The translations under genes and the position numbers were made by a program. Below the pieces are notes generated by a model. That model saw only the letters and a list, made by a program, of their open reading frames with translations. It did not search any database and was not told the DNA's origin. A DNA stretch of 64,000 nt from Rhizomonospora bruguierae (lineage in GTDB: Bacteria; Actinomycetota; Actinomycetes; Mycobacteriales; Micromonosporaceae): positions 1-64,000 of the forward strand of contig NZ_BBQH01000023.1 of NCBI RefSeq assembly GCF_018397995.1, read 5' to 3'. Of the stretch, positions 16,026-25,206 are shown in pieces. Each line of letters starts with the position of its first letter. Within the stretch, counting starts at the first letter, position 1.

Positions 16026-17846
16026 ATGACAACGGATTCGGTGCGGCGCCTCCGGGCGCTGATCGCCGCCGCAGCGGTGACCGGTGTCCTGGCAGGAACG
16101 GGCACCGCCGCGCCACCGGCACTTGCCGATCCCGCCCCGATCCCCTCGCCGGGAGGAAGCGGCAACCCACCGGTCCTGACGGTGGAGCAGTCCCTGGTCA
16201 AGGCCCAGCAGACCAGTGCACCGGTTCCGGTGCCCGCCGCCACAACAGCCATCGACACCGTCGTGGCCAACCCCTCCGGGACCGTCACAGTCACCCGGTC
16301 GGCGATCCCTCAACGCGCCAAAGTGGACGGCGCGTGGAAAGACCTGGACCCAACGCTGCACATCAACGCCGACGGAAGCCTGTCCCCAGCGGTGTCCGCG
16401 GGCGGCACCGTCACCGCACACATCACGAACCTGGATGCCCCCGATCCGATCACCGCCCAACCGGCGCAGGCCTTGCTCACCGCCACCCACAGCTGGCCGC
16501 TGAACGGCACCTACGACAACCAGAACGCCATGCTCCCCGCCTACGACGTCATCGGCGGACTCCACGGCACCCCCTCCGCCGGCGCCAGCTGGAACAACGG
16601 CGACCTGTTCGACCCAGACCTCTACCTTGACGGGACCAACGGCGTGGTGAGCACAGCGAGCGCCGCCCTCGCCACCGACAACGACTTCAGCGTCTCCGCC
16701 TGGGTCAAACCCCTCAGCACAGGCGGCACCGTGCTGTCCCAGGACGGCACCAAAGCGCCCGGCTTCAAACTCTGGACCGAGGCCAGCGACTCCTCCTGGC
16801 GCTTCGGCATGTCCACCTCAGACACTGCCGCGCCAACGTTCGATACCGCCGACGCCGGCGCCGGCAGCGCCCGAATCGGCTCGTGGAACCTCCTGGTCGC
16901 CACCTACCGCAAATCCACCGGCGCCATGACCCTCCACGTCAACGGGGTCAAGGCCGCCATCGCCACGCACACCACCACCTGGAACGCGACCGGCTCGTTC
17001 CGCATCGGCGACCACCGCAACAACACCGCCCACGCCGGCAACTTCACCGGCCAGGTCGCACACGTCGACACCCACGCCCACGTCCTAGACCCCACCCAGG
17101 ACGCCTCCCCCGCCGGCTACTACCAGGCCATCACGCAGACCCGGATCCTCGACACCCGCAACGGAACCGGCGCACCCACCGCCCCACTCAACGGCGGCAG
17201 CACCCTGGCCCTACAAGTAACCGGCCAAGCCAACATCCCCGCCGAGGCGACCGCCGTCGCGATCAACCTGGCCGTCGCCAACCCCACCACCAGCTCCTTC
17301 CTGGTCACCTACCCCGACGGAACCACCCGACCAACAAACACCTCAGCCATGCAATACCCAGCCGGACAAACCACCTCCAGCATGGTCATCGTCCCGCTCG
17401 GCACCAACGGCAAAATCGCCATCTACGAACACGGAACCGGAAAGACCGACCTCCTCGCCGACGTCGCCGGCTACTTCACCACCGGAACCAACGGCCAGAA
17501 ATACCACGCCATCAACCCCACCCGACTCCTCGACACCCGTCGCGACGGCACACCCGTAGCCGCCAACGGCCTCAAAAAGGTCGCCCAAGGCAACACCGTC
17601 ATCGCCCTCGACCCGTCACTCGTCCTCAACATCACCGTGACCCAAGGCACCGCCAACGGCTACATCACCGCCTACCCCGACGGAACAACCCGACCAACCG
17701 CCTCAACCCTCAACTACAACGCCAACGAAACAGTCCCCAACCTCGCCATCACCCCCACCGGCAACGGCACCGTCGACCTCTACAACTCCAGCACCGGCAC
17801 AACCCACCTCGTCATCGACTGCCTCGGCTACTTCGCCGCCACCTGA
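16026..17846 (+). CDS. Secreted LamG-domain protein with two C-terminal repeat domains
   Basis: A 606-residue protein. The signal peptide is residues 1-34 (VRRLRALIAAAAVTGVLAGT, ending ALA). A LamG/concanavalin-like domain spans roughly 170-360 (SVSAWVKPLS, FKLWTEASDSSWRFGMST, then MTLHVNGVKAAIATH). Two related domains of about 110 residues follow, each beginning with ILDTR/LLDTR and ending VAGYFTT or CLGYFAAT, with TYPDGTTRPT and AYPDGTTRPT in the middle. These domains are common in large actinomycete exoproteins and probably bind carbohydrate. It is divergent from the RHS gene, suggesting a co-secreted adhesion or cell-wall-binding partner. No catalytic residues are apparent. Confidence 0.85.
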   Translation: MTTDSVRRLRALIAAAAVTGVLAGTGTAAPPALADPAPIPSPGGSGNPPVLTVEQSLVKAQQTSAPVPVPAATTAIDTVVANPSGTVTVTRSAIPQRAKVDGAWKDLDPTLHINADGSLSPAVSAGGTVTAHITNLDAPDPITAQPAQALLTATHSWPLNGTYDNQNAMLPAYDVIGGLHGTPSAGASWNNGDLFDPDLYLDGTNGVVSTASAALATDNDFSVSAWVKPLSTGGTVLSQDGTKAPGFKLWTEASDSSWRFGMSTSDTAAPTFDTADAGAGSARIGSWNLLVATYRKSTGAMTLHVNGVKAAIATHTTTWNATGSFRIGDHRNNTAHAGNFTGQVAHVDTHAHVLDPTQDASPAGYYQAITQTRILDTRNGTGAPTAPLNGGSTLALQVTGQANIPAEATAVAINLAVANPTTSSFLVTYPDGTTRPTNTSAMQYPAGQTTSSMVIVPLGTNGKIAIYEHGTGKTDLLADVAGYFTTGTNGQKYHAINPTRLLDTRRDGTPVAANGLKKVAQGNTVIALDPSLVLNITVTQGTANGYITAYPDGTTRPTASTLNYNANETVPNLAITPTGNGTVDLYNSSTGTTHLVIDCLGYFAAT

Positions 17847-17861
17847 CGCCTCGCGACGGGG

Positions 17862-18695
17862 TCAGCTACCGGTGACCACGATCGGCATGGACTGCACGAG
17901 GCGCAACTCGTGGCTGATCAAGTCAGCGGTTTCGCGTAGCAGCGGCAGGTACTCGCCGAGCAGCTTTTCGACGGGCGTCTCGGCGGCATTCGTATTGACG
18001 TTCATGGCCGCGATCACCCGTCCGGAGGCGCCGCGTAGGGGGACGGCAACCGAGCGGATGCCCATGGCCAACCATCCGTCAGCGAGGGCCCAGCCCTGCT
18101 CGCGAACCTGCTTCAGCGCCTCGTCGCGCTCGGTGCTGTCCGGCAGCCATCGCGGGGTGACGCCGGATCGGCTCGGTTGGGCGAGGGTCTGTTCCAGTTC
18201 GTCCGGCTGGAGGTCGGCGAGGATGACCTGGCCCAGGGCGGTTTGCAGGGCCGGGAAGCGGGTGCCGATGTGCACGTTGAGGGCGACCACCTTGGGTACG
18301 GCGACCCGTGCCACATAGACGATGTCGCAGCCGTCGAGCTGGACGATCGAGGTGGATTCGTTGGTCTGCGCGACGAGGCGTTCCATGTGTGGCCGCGCGG
18401 CGTCCCACAGTCCCGCCGACTGTACGAACGCGAGGCTCAATTCCAGCACCTTCGGGGTGAGGCTGAAGCCGAAGTCGGTGGCCCGGACGTAGCCGAGTTC
18501 GGCGAGCGTGAGCAGGATTCGGTGGGTGGTGGGGCGCGCGAGGTTGGCGCGGGTGGCCAGCGCGGACAGGGTCATTGAGGGGTGGTGCGGCTCGAATGCT
18601 TTGATCACGTCGAGGCCGCGGGCCAACGCCTCGATGAAGTCAGGCGCACTGGACCGTCGCGCCAACCCACTCTCCCCCTCATAACCGGATGGCAT
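17862..18695 (-). CDS. IclR-family regulator (PcaR/PobR-like), end of the catabolic run
   Basis: About 277 residues. Winged helix: DFIEALARGLDVIKAFEPHH, ALATRANLARPTTHRILLTL, then ELGYVRATDFGFSLTPKVLE. The IclR effector domain follows (DIVYVARVAVPKVVALNVHI, RFPALQTALGQVIL, SVAVPLRGASGRVIAAMNVN). The start is uncertain: ATG 18695 has no good ribosome site, while a TTG at 18665 follows GAGGGGGAG at proper distance and gives the usual family N-terminus. It lies 56 bp after the thiolase-like gene on the same strand and is the probable local regulator of the 13-gene run, with an aromatic or organic-acid effector. Confidence 0.9.
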   Translation of the reverse strand: MPSGYEGESGLARRSSAPDFIEALARGLDVIKAFEPHHPSMTLSALATRANLARPTTHRILLTLAELGYVRATDFGFSLTPKVLELSLAFVQSAGLWDAARPHMERLVAQTNESTSIVQLDGCDIVYVARVAVPKVVALNVHIGTRFPALQTALGQVILADLQPDELEQTLAQPSRSGVTPRWLPDSTERDEALKQVREQGWALADGWLAMGIRSVAVPLRGASGRVIAAMNVNTNAAETPVEKLLGEYLPLLRETADLISHELRLVQSMPIVVTGS

Positions 18696-18751
18696 TGATC
18701 TATTCACGATAAACGCTGTCCGTGATGCGGACAAAGATCACTCTTCGCTCA

Positions 18752-19891
18752 TCACAGGGCACGCTCCGTACCCAGGATGACCGTCGCGTGCGCGCCGAGG
18801 GTGAGCCCCATGCCGTGCGCCAGCGCGGTAGTCGCCGCGGTCACCTGCCGCTCGCCCGCGTCACCGCGCAGCTGGCGGACCGCCTCCGTCAGCAGGAACA
18901 GGCCGAGCATGCCCGGGTGGCAGTACGACAGGCCACCGCCGTTGGTGTTGAGGGCCAGCGACCCGCCGGGGGCGATCGCACCGGACGCCACGAAGGGACC
19001 GCCCTCACCCTTGGCGACGAAACCCAGGTCCTCGAGCAGCACCAGCAGGCTGATCGTGAAGGCGTCGTAGACGTTGGCCGTATCGATGTCCGCGGGCGTG
19101 AGACCCGCCATCCGGTACGCGCGCTGCGCGCTGTCGACCGCACGGGTCGTGGTGAGATCGGGCATCCCGGAGATGTTGCGGTGATCGGCGGACTCGCCGA
19201 ACCCCAGCACGTAGACGGGTGGCCGGGGCAGATCACGGGCCCGGTCGGTGGCGCACAGCACGAGCGCGGCGCCGCCGTCGGTGACGAGGCAGCAGTCCAG
19301 CTTGTGCAACGGGCTGCTGATCATCGGTGATGCGAGCACCTGGTCCACCGTCAGCGGTACCCGGTAGGGCGCCTGCGGGTTGCGCAGGGCCCACTTCCGC
19401 GCCGACACGGCGACCTCGGCGAGCTGTTCGGACGTGGTGCCGAACTCGTGCATGTGGCGGTGCGCGATCAGGGCCATCGGGCTGATGGGGTGGATCATCC
19501 CGTACGGCTGCTCGTACGGGAGCCACTCCGCCTGGCTCACCAGCTTGCCGCGGTCCGAGCGTTGCGTGCTGCCGTAGGTGACCAGCGCGTAGTCGCACAG
19601 CCCGGACCGGATCGCCGCGGCGGCGTGGCCGACGTGGGCCTCGAAGGACGAACCGCCGACCACCGTGGAGTCCGAGTAGCGCGGGTTGAGCCCGGTGTAC
19701 TCGGCGAAGGTCAGGGATGGCGTGTAGTACACCGACGAGGCGGTGAACAGCCCGTCGATGTCGGACAGGCGCAGCCCGGCGTCGGCGACCGCCAGCCGGG
19801 ACGCCTCGGCCATCAGGCCGACGGGCGAGCGGCCCCGCGACTCGAACGGGTCGATCTCGCTGATGCCGACGACGGCGACCTCACCGCGCAT
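18752..19891 (-). CDS. Thiolase-like protein (SCP2/Ltp type) partnered with DUF35
   Basis: A 379-residue thiolase-fold protein (MRGEVAVVGISEIDPFESRG; LNTNGGGLSYCHPGMLGLF near the C-terminus). Where degradative thiolases carry the nucleophilic Cys, I see VVGGSSFEAHVGHAAAAI with no Cys. Together with the adjacent DUF35 gene (11-bp overlap) this recalls Ltp2/DUF35 retro-aldolases of steroid side-chain catabolism rather than a classical thiolase. ATG 19891 has GGGAGGTG upstream. It is the last enzyme of the catabolic run and could perform the final C-C cleavage of a CoA ester. Aldolase activity is inference. Confidence 0.85.
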   Translation of the reverse strand: MRGEVAVVGISEIDPFESRGRSPVGLMAEASRLAVADAGLRLSDIDGLFTASSVYYTPSLTFAEYTGLNPRYSDSTVVGGSSFEAHVGHAAAAIRSGLCDYALVTYGSTQRSDRGKLVSQAEWLPYEQPYGMIHPISPMALIAHRHMHEFGTTSEQLAEVAVSARKWALRNPQAPYRVPLTVDQVLASPMISSPLHKLDCCLVTDGGAALVLCATDRARDLPRPPVYVLGFGESADHRNISGMPDLTTTRAVDSAQRAYRMAGLTPADIDTANVYDAFTISLLVLLEDLGFVAKGEGGPFVASGAIAPGGSLALNTNGGGLSYCHPGMLGLFLLTEAVRQLRGDAGERQVTAATTALAHGMGLTLGAHATVILGTERAL

Positions 19892-20303
19892 CGATGGCAC
19901 CTCCCTTCGGGCGGAAGACCGGCAGGGTCAGGTCGTCGGTTACATCCTGGAAACCCACCTCCACGGGCAGCCCGATCCGGGCGGCGGCGGGCGGCACGTC
20001 GACCAGTTCGCCGAAGACCCGTACCCCCTCGACCAGGTCGACCAGGACCATCGTGTACGGGACGTCCGCCGCTCGCGAGGGGTGGCCGGCGCGATACAAC
20101 GTGGTGAACGAGTGGATGGTTCCGTTCCCTGACGCGGCGGTCAGCTCCAGGTCGGTACCGCTGCACCGGATGCAGACCACGCGCGGGTACCACTGGGTGG
20201 CGTCGCAGGTGCGGCAACGCTGGTAGACGAGTTCCCGTTCGCGGGCGCGGTCGAAGTAGGCGCGCTCCTCGCCGCGCAGCACGGGGGTCGGGCGCTGGGT
20301 CAC
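19881..20303 (-). CDS. DUF35 OB-fold protein with zinc ribbon
   Basis: A 140-residue protein. The rubredoxin-like zinc ribbon is visible as CRTC and CIRC (residues about 30-47), followed by an OB-fold domain (GTIHSFTTLYRAGHPSRAAD, VPYTMVLVDLVEGVRVFGEL). DUF35 proteins form complexes with thiolase-like enzymes and position the acyl-CoA. The GTG start overlaps the CoA-transferase stop (GTGA), and its own end overlaps the thiolase-like start by 11 bases, so equimolar expression is likely. Confidence 0.9.
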   Translation of the reverse strand: MTQRPTPVLRGEERAYFDRARERELVYQRCRTCDATQWYPRVVCIRCSGTDLELTAASGNGTIHSFTTLYRAGHPSRAADVPYTMVLVDLVEGVRVFGELVDVPPAAARIGLPVEVGFQDVTDDLTLPVFRPKGGAIDAR

Positions 20304-21484
20304 GCGACGGCTCCTTCCGCCCGAAAGCGGTCACGCTCCGCCTCGTCGTATCCGAGCTCGGACAGGATGGCCGCGGAGTGCTCGCCGAGCGCGGGGATCG
20401 GGTCCATCCGCGCCATCTCCGGCGACGGGGCGAGCGGCGGCAGCACCGCCTCGATCCGGCCGACCGGTGAGTCCACAGTGGTCCACCGGTCGCGGGCCAC
20501 GAGCTGGGGGTGGGCGATCACGGCCGCCACGTCCTTCACCTGCCCACCGGCCACACCCGCCCGGTCCAGCGCGTCGAGCAGTTCCTCGGCGGTGGACCGG
20601 ACGGTGCGCTCGGCGACGATGCGGTCCACCTCGCGCCGGTTCTGCGTCCGCGCGACGTTCGTGGCGAACTTGGGGTCGTCAACCAGGTCGGGCCGGTCGA
20701 GCACCCGCGTGGCCAGGGCGCGCCATCCGGCGTCGTTCTGCACCGCGATGATGACGTGCGCACCGTCGGCGGTGGGGTAGGCGTCGTACGGGACGACCGT
20801 CGGGTGCGCCAGACCGAAGCGGCGCGGCTGGGTACCGCCGAACAGCGTGTAGTAGATGGGGTATCCCATCCATTCGACCATCGCGTCGAACATGGACACC
20901 CGCAGCGCGGTGCCGGAGCCGGTCCGCCCGCGTTCGATCAGCGCGGTGAGCACGCCCTGAACGAGGTAGCCGCCGGCGGCGATGTCCGCCACCGGGATCC
21001 CCGACTTAGACGGCGTGTCCTCGCTGCCGGTGATGGAGACCAGCCCCGCCTCCGCCTGGATGAGCATGTCGTACGCCTTGCGGTCGCGCAGCGGCCCCGC
21101 GTCGCCGTACCCGGTCAGCTCGGCGACGATGAGCCGCGGGTAGGTGGCGCGCAGGTGGTCGACGGGGAACCCGAGCCGGGCCATCGCACCGGGAGCCAGG
21201 TTGTAGACGAACACGTCGGCGTCGGCCAGCAGGCGGCGCAGGATCTCCTTGCCCGCCTCGGTGGTCAGATCCGTGGCGATCGACTCCTTGTTCCGGTTCA
21301 GCCAGGCGAAGTGCGACGACATGCCCCGGACCTTGCGGTCGTACTGGCGGGCGAAGTCGCCGCCCGCCACCCGCTCCACCTTGATCACGCGGGCTCCGGC
21401 GTCGGCCAGGTGCCGGGTGGCCAGCGGCGCCGCGACCGCCTGTTCGACGGCGACGACGGTCAGGCCGTCGAGCGGGAGCCTCAT
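20300..21484 (-). CDS. Class III (CaiB/Frc-family) CoA-transferase
   Basis: A 394-residue protein. N-terminal LDGLTVVAVEQAVAAPLATR, KVERVAGGDFARQYD, and LNRNKESIATDL are family hallmarks. The catalytic Asp lies in KAYDMLIQAEAGLVSITG; a second conserved block is SKSGIPVADIAAGGYLVQG. The enzyme moves CoA from a donor acyl-CoA to a carboxylic acid, so it probably activates a pathway acid for the MaoC/SDR/thiolase-like steps encoded beside it. ATG 21484 overlaps the upstream stop (ATGA). The substrate cannot be read from sequence. Confidence 0.92.
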   Translation of the reverse strand: MRLPLDGLTVVAVEQAVAAPLATRHLADAGARVIKVERVAGGDFARQYDRKVRGMSSHFAWLNRNKESIATDLTTEAGKEILRRLLADADVFVYNLAPGAMARLGFPVDHLRATYPRLIVAELTGYGDAGPLRDRKAYDMLIQAEAGLVSITGSEDTPSKSGIPVADIAAGGYLVQGVLTALIERGRTGSGTALRVSMFDAMVEWMGYPIYYTLFGGTQPRRFGLAHPTVVPYDAYPTADGAHVIIAVQNDAGWRALATRVLDRPDLVDDPKFATNVARTQNRREVDRIVAERTVRSTAEELLDALDRAGVAGGQVKDVAAVIAHPQLVARDRWTTVDSPVGRIEAVLPPLAPSPEMARMDPIPALGEHSAAILSELGYDEAERDRFRAEGAVA

Positions 21485-22572
21485 CGCGCACCGCCCGCGG
21501 CCGGCGCGGTCTCGCCGTGGACCCGCATGACGATCCGGCCGGAGACGGAGCGTTCCTCCATCTCCCGGTGGATGTCCGCGGCCGCCGACAGCGGCCGGGT
21601 CCCGGTGATGTCGAGGGTGAGGCGGCCCGCCGCGACGAGCGCGAAGACCTCCGCCAGCTCGGCTTCGGTGCAGGACTTCGTCCCGATCAACGACATCTCC
21701 TTCATGATGAGGTGCGCGGGGCGTACCTCGCTGGGGCGTCCGTCGACGTTGCCGAGGACGACCACCCGCCCACCGGTGCGCACGGCGTGCAGCGACTCCG
21801 GCATCGTCGCCGCGCCAACGATCTCGATGACCGCGTCCGCGCCCACGCCGCCGGTCAGCTCCTTGACCCGGCGGGCGAACCGCAGGTCCGGCGCCACGAT
21901 CACCTCGTCGGCCCCGTGCTCGACCAGGACGCGGGCCTGCCCCTCGCGGGACGTCACCGCGATGGATCGGGCCCCGAGCAGCCGCGCGACCGACAGCGCG
22001 TGCAGGCCGATCCCGCCGCTGGCGCCGGTGATGACCACGGACTCGCCGGCGGTCAGGGCCGCCCGCGCCTTGAGCGCGTGGTAGGCGGTGCCCAGCGTGC
22101 ACGAGGTGACCGCGGCCAGGTCCAGCGGGATGCCGTCCGGGATGCGGGTCATCGCCCGGTCCGGGACGCACAGGTACTCGGCGTAGCCGCCGTCGAAGTC
22201 GTCGCCCATGAACAGCGCCCGCCCGGACAGGCACCCCGCCTGGTTGCCGCGCTCGCACGCGGCGCACCCGCCGCAGCCCATAAAGATCAACGACAGCACC
22301 CGGGCACCCACCTCGAACCGGGCCCGCTCGCCGCGGTCGACGACCACGCCGCTGACCTGATGCCCGAGGGTCATCGGCAGCGGGATCTTCGGGAAGGCCC
22401 CGGCCCTGGTCAGCAGGTCATGGCGGCAGACGCCGCAGTAGGCGACGCGTACCAGCACCTCGTCCGGCCCCGGCGCCGGAACCGGGACCCGCTCCCAGCT
22501 GAGTACCTCCGGCCCGCCGAACCCGCGGATTCGCCACGCCCCCATCGTCTTCGCCGAATCCGGCTCGCCCAT
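21481..22572 (-). CDS. Zinc-dependent medium-chain alcohol dehydrogenase
   Basis: A 363-residue MDR enzyme. Catalytic zinc ligands: C-G-V-C-R-H region (VAYCGVCRHDLL) and GHQVSGVV. The structural-zinc loop is CGGCAACERGNQAGC. Rossmann nucleotide-binding motif: VVITGASGGIGLHALSVARL. GGAGGA lies about nine bases before ATG 22572. It oxidises an alcohol or reduces an aldehyde/enone in the pathway. It overlaps the CoA-transferase start by four bases. Confidence 0.92.
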   Translation of the reverse strand: MGEPDSAKTMGAWRIRGFGGPEVLSWERVPVPAPGPDEVLVRVAYCGVCRHDLLTRAGAFPKIPLPMTLGHQVSGVVVDRGERARFEVGARVLSLIFMGCGGCAACERGNQAGCLSGRALFMGDDFDGGYAEYLCVPDRAMTRIPDGIPLDLAAVTSCTLGTAYHALKARAALTAGESVVITGASGGIGLHALSVARLLGARSIAVTSREGQARVLVEHGADEVIVAPDLRFARRVKELTGGVGADAVIEIVGAATMPESLHAVRTGGRVVVLGNVDGRPSEVRPAHLIMKEMSLIGTKSCTEAELAEVFALVAAGRLTLDITGTRPLSAAADIHREMEERSVSGRIVMRVHGETAPAAGGAR

Positions 22573-22628
22573 CTGCCTGTTCCTCCGCGTCGTTGTTCCT
22601 GCGCTGCCCTCGGTGCGAGTCGAACGGC

Positions 22629-23363
22629 CTACATGTAGCGACCTCCGGCGATCTCGAGCACGTTGCCGGTCATGTAGCTGGACAGGTCGCTGGCGAGGAA
22701 GAGGGCCACGTCCGCCACCTCCTCCGGGGTGCCGGCGCGCCCCATGGGGACCTCGCTGACCTTCTTTTCCCAGATGTCCTCGCGCAGCGCCTCGGTCATC
22801 GCCGTCCGGATCAGGCCGGGCTGGATGGCGTTGACCCGCACGCCGTCGCGCGCGAACTCCTTGGCCGCGACCTTGGCCAGAGCCACCAGGCCGGCCTTCA
22901 CGGAGCTGTAGTTGGCCTGGCCGATGTTGCCGACCTTGCCGGACATCGACGAGACGTTGATGATCGATCCGCTCCGCTGCGCGCGGAGGTACGTCGCCGC
23001 GATCTTCGTGGCGATGAACGCGCCGGTCAGGTGGACCGACACGACCTCGTTCCACTGGTCCAGCGTCATTCGCCGAATGGTGGCGTCCCGGGTGATGCCG
23101 GCGTTGTTGACCAGCACGTCCAGCCCACCCAGCTCGTCGACGCAGCGTTGGAACGCCGCCTCCATGGCCGTCATGTCGCGCACGTCGGCCGCCACCGCGA
23201 TGCCGGCGGTGGGCAACTCGCGCACGATCTTCGCGGCCCGATCGCCGTCCAGGTCGACGATCGCCACCTTCGCGCCCTCGCCGGCGAACCGGCGGGCCAT
23301 CGCCGCCCCGAGTCCCTGTCCACCGCCGGTGATGAAGGCGGTCTTGCCATCGAGCAGTCCCAT
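22629..23363 (-). CDS. SDR oxidoreductase (FabG-like 3-hydroxyacyl dehydrogenase)
   Basis: A 244-residue classical short-chain dehydrogenase: TGGGQGLG cofactor motif, NNAG, catalytic Ser in INVSSMSGK, and YSSVK (YxxxK). It continues RVNAIQPGLIRTAMTEA and ends in a C-terminus typical of the FabG group. Next to a MaoC hydratase it likely oxidises a 3-hydroxyacyl-CoA. The gap of eight bases to the MaoC stop indicates the same transcript. Confidence 0.92.
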   Translation of the reverse strand: MGLLDGKTAFITGGGQGLGAAMARRFAGEGAKVAIVDLDGDRAAKIVRELPTAGIAVAADVRDMTAMEAAFQRCVDELGGLDVLVNNAGITRDATIRRMTLDQWNEVVSVHLTGAFIATKIAATYLRAQRSGSIINVSSMSGKVGNIGQANYSSVKAGLVALAKVAAKEFARDGVRVNAIQPGLIRTAMTEALREDIWEKKVSEVPMGRAGTPEEVADVALFLASDLSSYMTGNVLEIAGGRYM

Positions 23364-23371
23364 ATCGCCCC

Positions 23372-23842
23372 TCACTTGCCTGCCGAGTCGTTCGATTCCC
23401 GCGGCCTGAGCCGGATCAGGGCCGGGCTGCTGCCCTCCTGCACGCACACGCCCCGCTGGTTCCACAGGCTCAGGTGGCGGTCGACCAGTCCCCGCTCGCC
23501 GCTTCGGGTGAGCCGCTTCTGCTCCACCCTGAACCGGCAGGTGAGGGTGTCGCCGATGAGGACCGGTGCCACGAACCGCCAGTCGCGGTACCCGAGCAGT
23601 GCGATCATGGTGTCGGAGAACCAACCGGCCGCGTACATGAGGCCGCCCATGATGGAGAAGCAGCACATGCCGTGCACGACCCGCTGGCCGAAGGCGCCCT
23701 GCCCGGCCGTCTCCGCGTCCACGTGGATCGGGTTCCAGTCGCCGGACAGCATCGCGAACGACACCACGTCGGCCTCGGTGACGGTCCGCGACGCCGTGAC
23801 GTACTCGGCCCCGACCGCCAGGTCCTCGTAGTACAGACCCAT
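23372..23842 (-). CDS. MaoC-family (R)-specific enoyl-CoA hydratase
   Basis: A 156-residue hot-dog-fold protein. The hydratase motif is SGDWNPIHVD with catalytic Asp and His, followed by GQRVVHGMCC. The single-domain length fits bacterial MaoC/PhaJ dimers. ATG 23842 overlaps the lyase stop (TGATG). It probably hydrates an enoyl-CoA in the same route as the SDR. Confidence 0.9.
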   Translation of the reverse strand: MGLYYEDLAVGAEYVTASRTVTEADVVSFAMLSGDWNPIHVDAETAGQGAFGQRVVHGMCCFSIMGGLMYAAGWFSDTMIALLGYRDWRFVAPVLIGDTLTCRFRVEQKRLTRSGERGLVDRHLSLWNQRGVCVQEGSSPALIRLRPRESNDSAGK

Positions 23843-25206
23843 CAGCTGACCTCCTCGTCGTCCCGGCCGAAGTGCCACCGGGCCACCGCCACCTCGACCA
23901 GACGCGCGGTCTCACCGAGGTACGAGTCCGGGCTGAGCGGAGCGGTCAACAGCGCCCGGTGCTGCTCCGGCAGGGCCTCGCGAACGGCCTCGAACAGGGT
24001 CACCCCGGTCGACCGGGCCGCCCGCACCGCGGCGTAGACCACGTCGTGTGCGTTCTCGCGCCCGAGCGCCGGAGCGAGCTTGATCATGTACGCCTCGGCC
24101 ATCACCAGCCCGTGGTCCAGGGCGAGGTTGGCGCGCATCCGGTCGGCGTCGACGCGCAGCCCGCCGAGCAGTTCGCCGGCGGTGCTCACCGCCGCGGCCG
24201 CGTTGCCGGCGAGCTGCGGGAACACCTGCCACTCCGCCTGCCACTCCCCCGCCGCCCGGTCGTGGCCGGCCTCCATGGTCCGCAACAGCGCCGAGGCGAG
24301 GGCTCCGCTGACGGTGGCCAGACCGACCAGGATCTCCGACGAGATCGGGTTCGCCTTCTGCGGCATCGTCGACGACGCGCCCCGGTGGTGCCCGGCCCGC
24401 TCGGTGACCTCCGAGATCTCGTTGCGCGACAGGTTGACCACCTCCCGGCCCAGCCGGGCGCAGGTGCCGGTAATGGCGGCCACCGTGGTGCCCCACTCGA
24501 CCAGCGCGTCCCGCGCGACGTGTCGCGGTACGACCTCCACCCGCAGCCGCAGCCGCCGCGCCACACCGGTCCGGATCTCGTCGATCCGCGGCCCGTACGC
24601 CGCCGACGTGCCGCCGGCGCCGAACAGCGAGACGTACCCGACGCCGTGCCGGGCCCGGCCCAGCCGCGACCGGTGCCGGGTGAACTCACCCAGGTACCCG
24701 GCGAGCTTGGCGCCCCAGGTGGTCGGCACCGCCTGCTGGCCGTGCGTCCGGGCCGCCAGGACCGTGTCCACGTGCTCGGCCGCGGCGGCGGCCAGCGCGC
24801 CACCGGCGATGGCGAGCAGCTGGTCCAGCCGGTCGCACGCGGCGACCAGTTGCAGCGCGAGCCCGGAGTCCATGATGTCCTGGGTCGTGGCGCCGAGGTG
24901 CGCGGTACCCCGGTGCTTCTCGGGCAGCAGCGCGTCGAGCTGCCGGACCAGCGGGAGGATCGGGTACCCCACGTTGCGGGTGTCCGCCCACAGCCGGTCC
25001 AGGTCGATGTGCTCGACGCGGGCGGCGGCCGCGATGGCTTCCGCGTCGCCGGACGTGATCAGGTCCACGTCGGCCTCGGCGGCGGCCAGCGCCACCTCGA
25101 CCCGCAGGAAGGCGTCCACCATCGACCGCTCCGCGAAGATCCCGGCGGTCGCCGGGTCCCCTGCCAGGGCAGTGAGCAGGTCGAATCCACGCCGGTCGGT
25201 ATTCAT
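23842..25206 (-). CDS. Fumarase/aspartase-superfamily lyase (PcaB-like)
   Basis: A 454-residue protein. Superfamily signature GASSTMPQKANPISSE (catalytic Ser loop), plus TTQDIMDSGLALQL and ARTHGQQAVPTTWGAKLAGY. These place it with 3-carboxy-cis,cis-muconate cycloisomerase and adenylosuccinate-lyase-like enzymes. The PcaB-like C-terminus is present (ALPEQHRALLTAPLSPDSYL). ATG 25206 overlaps the upstream stop. With the enolase-superfamily enzyme just upstream it resembles lactonising or elimination steps of aromatic or dicarboxylate catabolism, but other pca genes are absent. Confidence 0.88.
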   Translation of the reverse strand: MNTDRRGFDLLTALAGDPATAGIFAERSMVDAFLRVEVALAAAEADVDLITSGDAEAIAAAARVEHIDLDRLWADTRNVGYPILPLVRQLDALLPEKHRGTAHLGATTQDIMDSGLALQLVAACDRLDQLLAIAGGALAAAAAEHVDTVLAARTHGQQAVPTTWGAKLAGYLGEFTRHRSRLGRARHGVGYVSLFGAGGTSAAYGPRIDEIRTGVARRLRLRVEVVPRHVARDALVEWGTTVAAITGTCARLGREVVNLSRNEISEVTERAGHHRGASSTMPQKANPISSEILVGLATVSGALASALLRTMEAGHDRAAGEWQAEWQVFPQLAGNAAAAVSTAGELLGGLRVDADRMRANLALDHGLVMAEAYMIKLAPALGRENAHDVVYAAVRAARSTGVTLFEAVREALPEQHRALLTAPLSPDSYLGETARLVEVAVARWHFGRDDEEVS

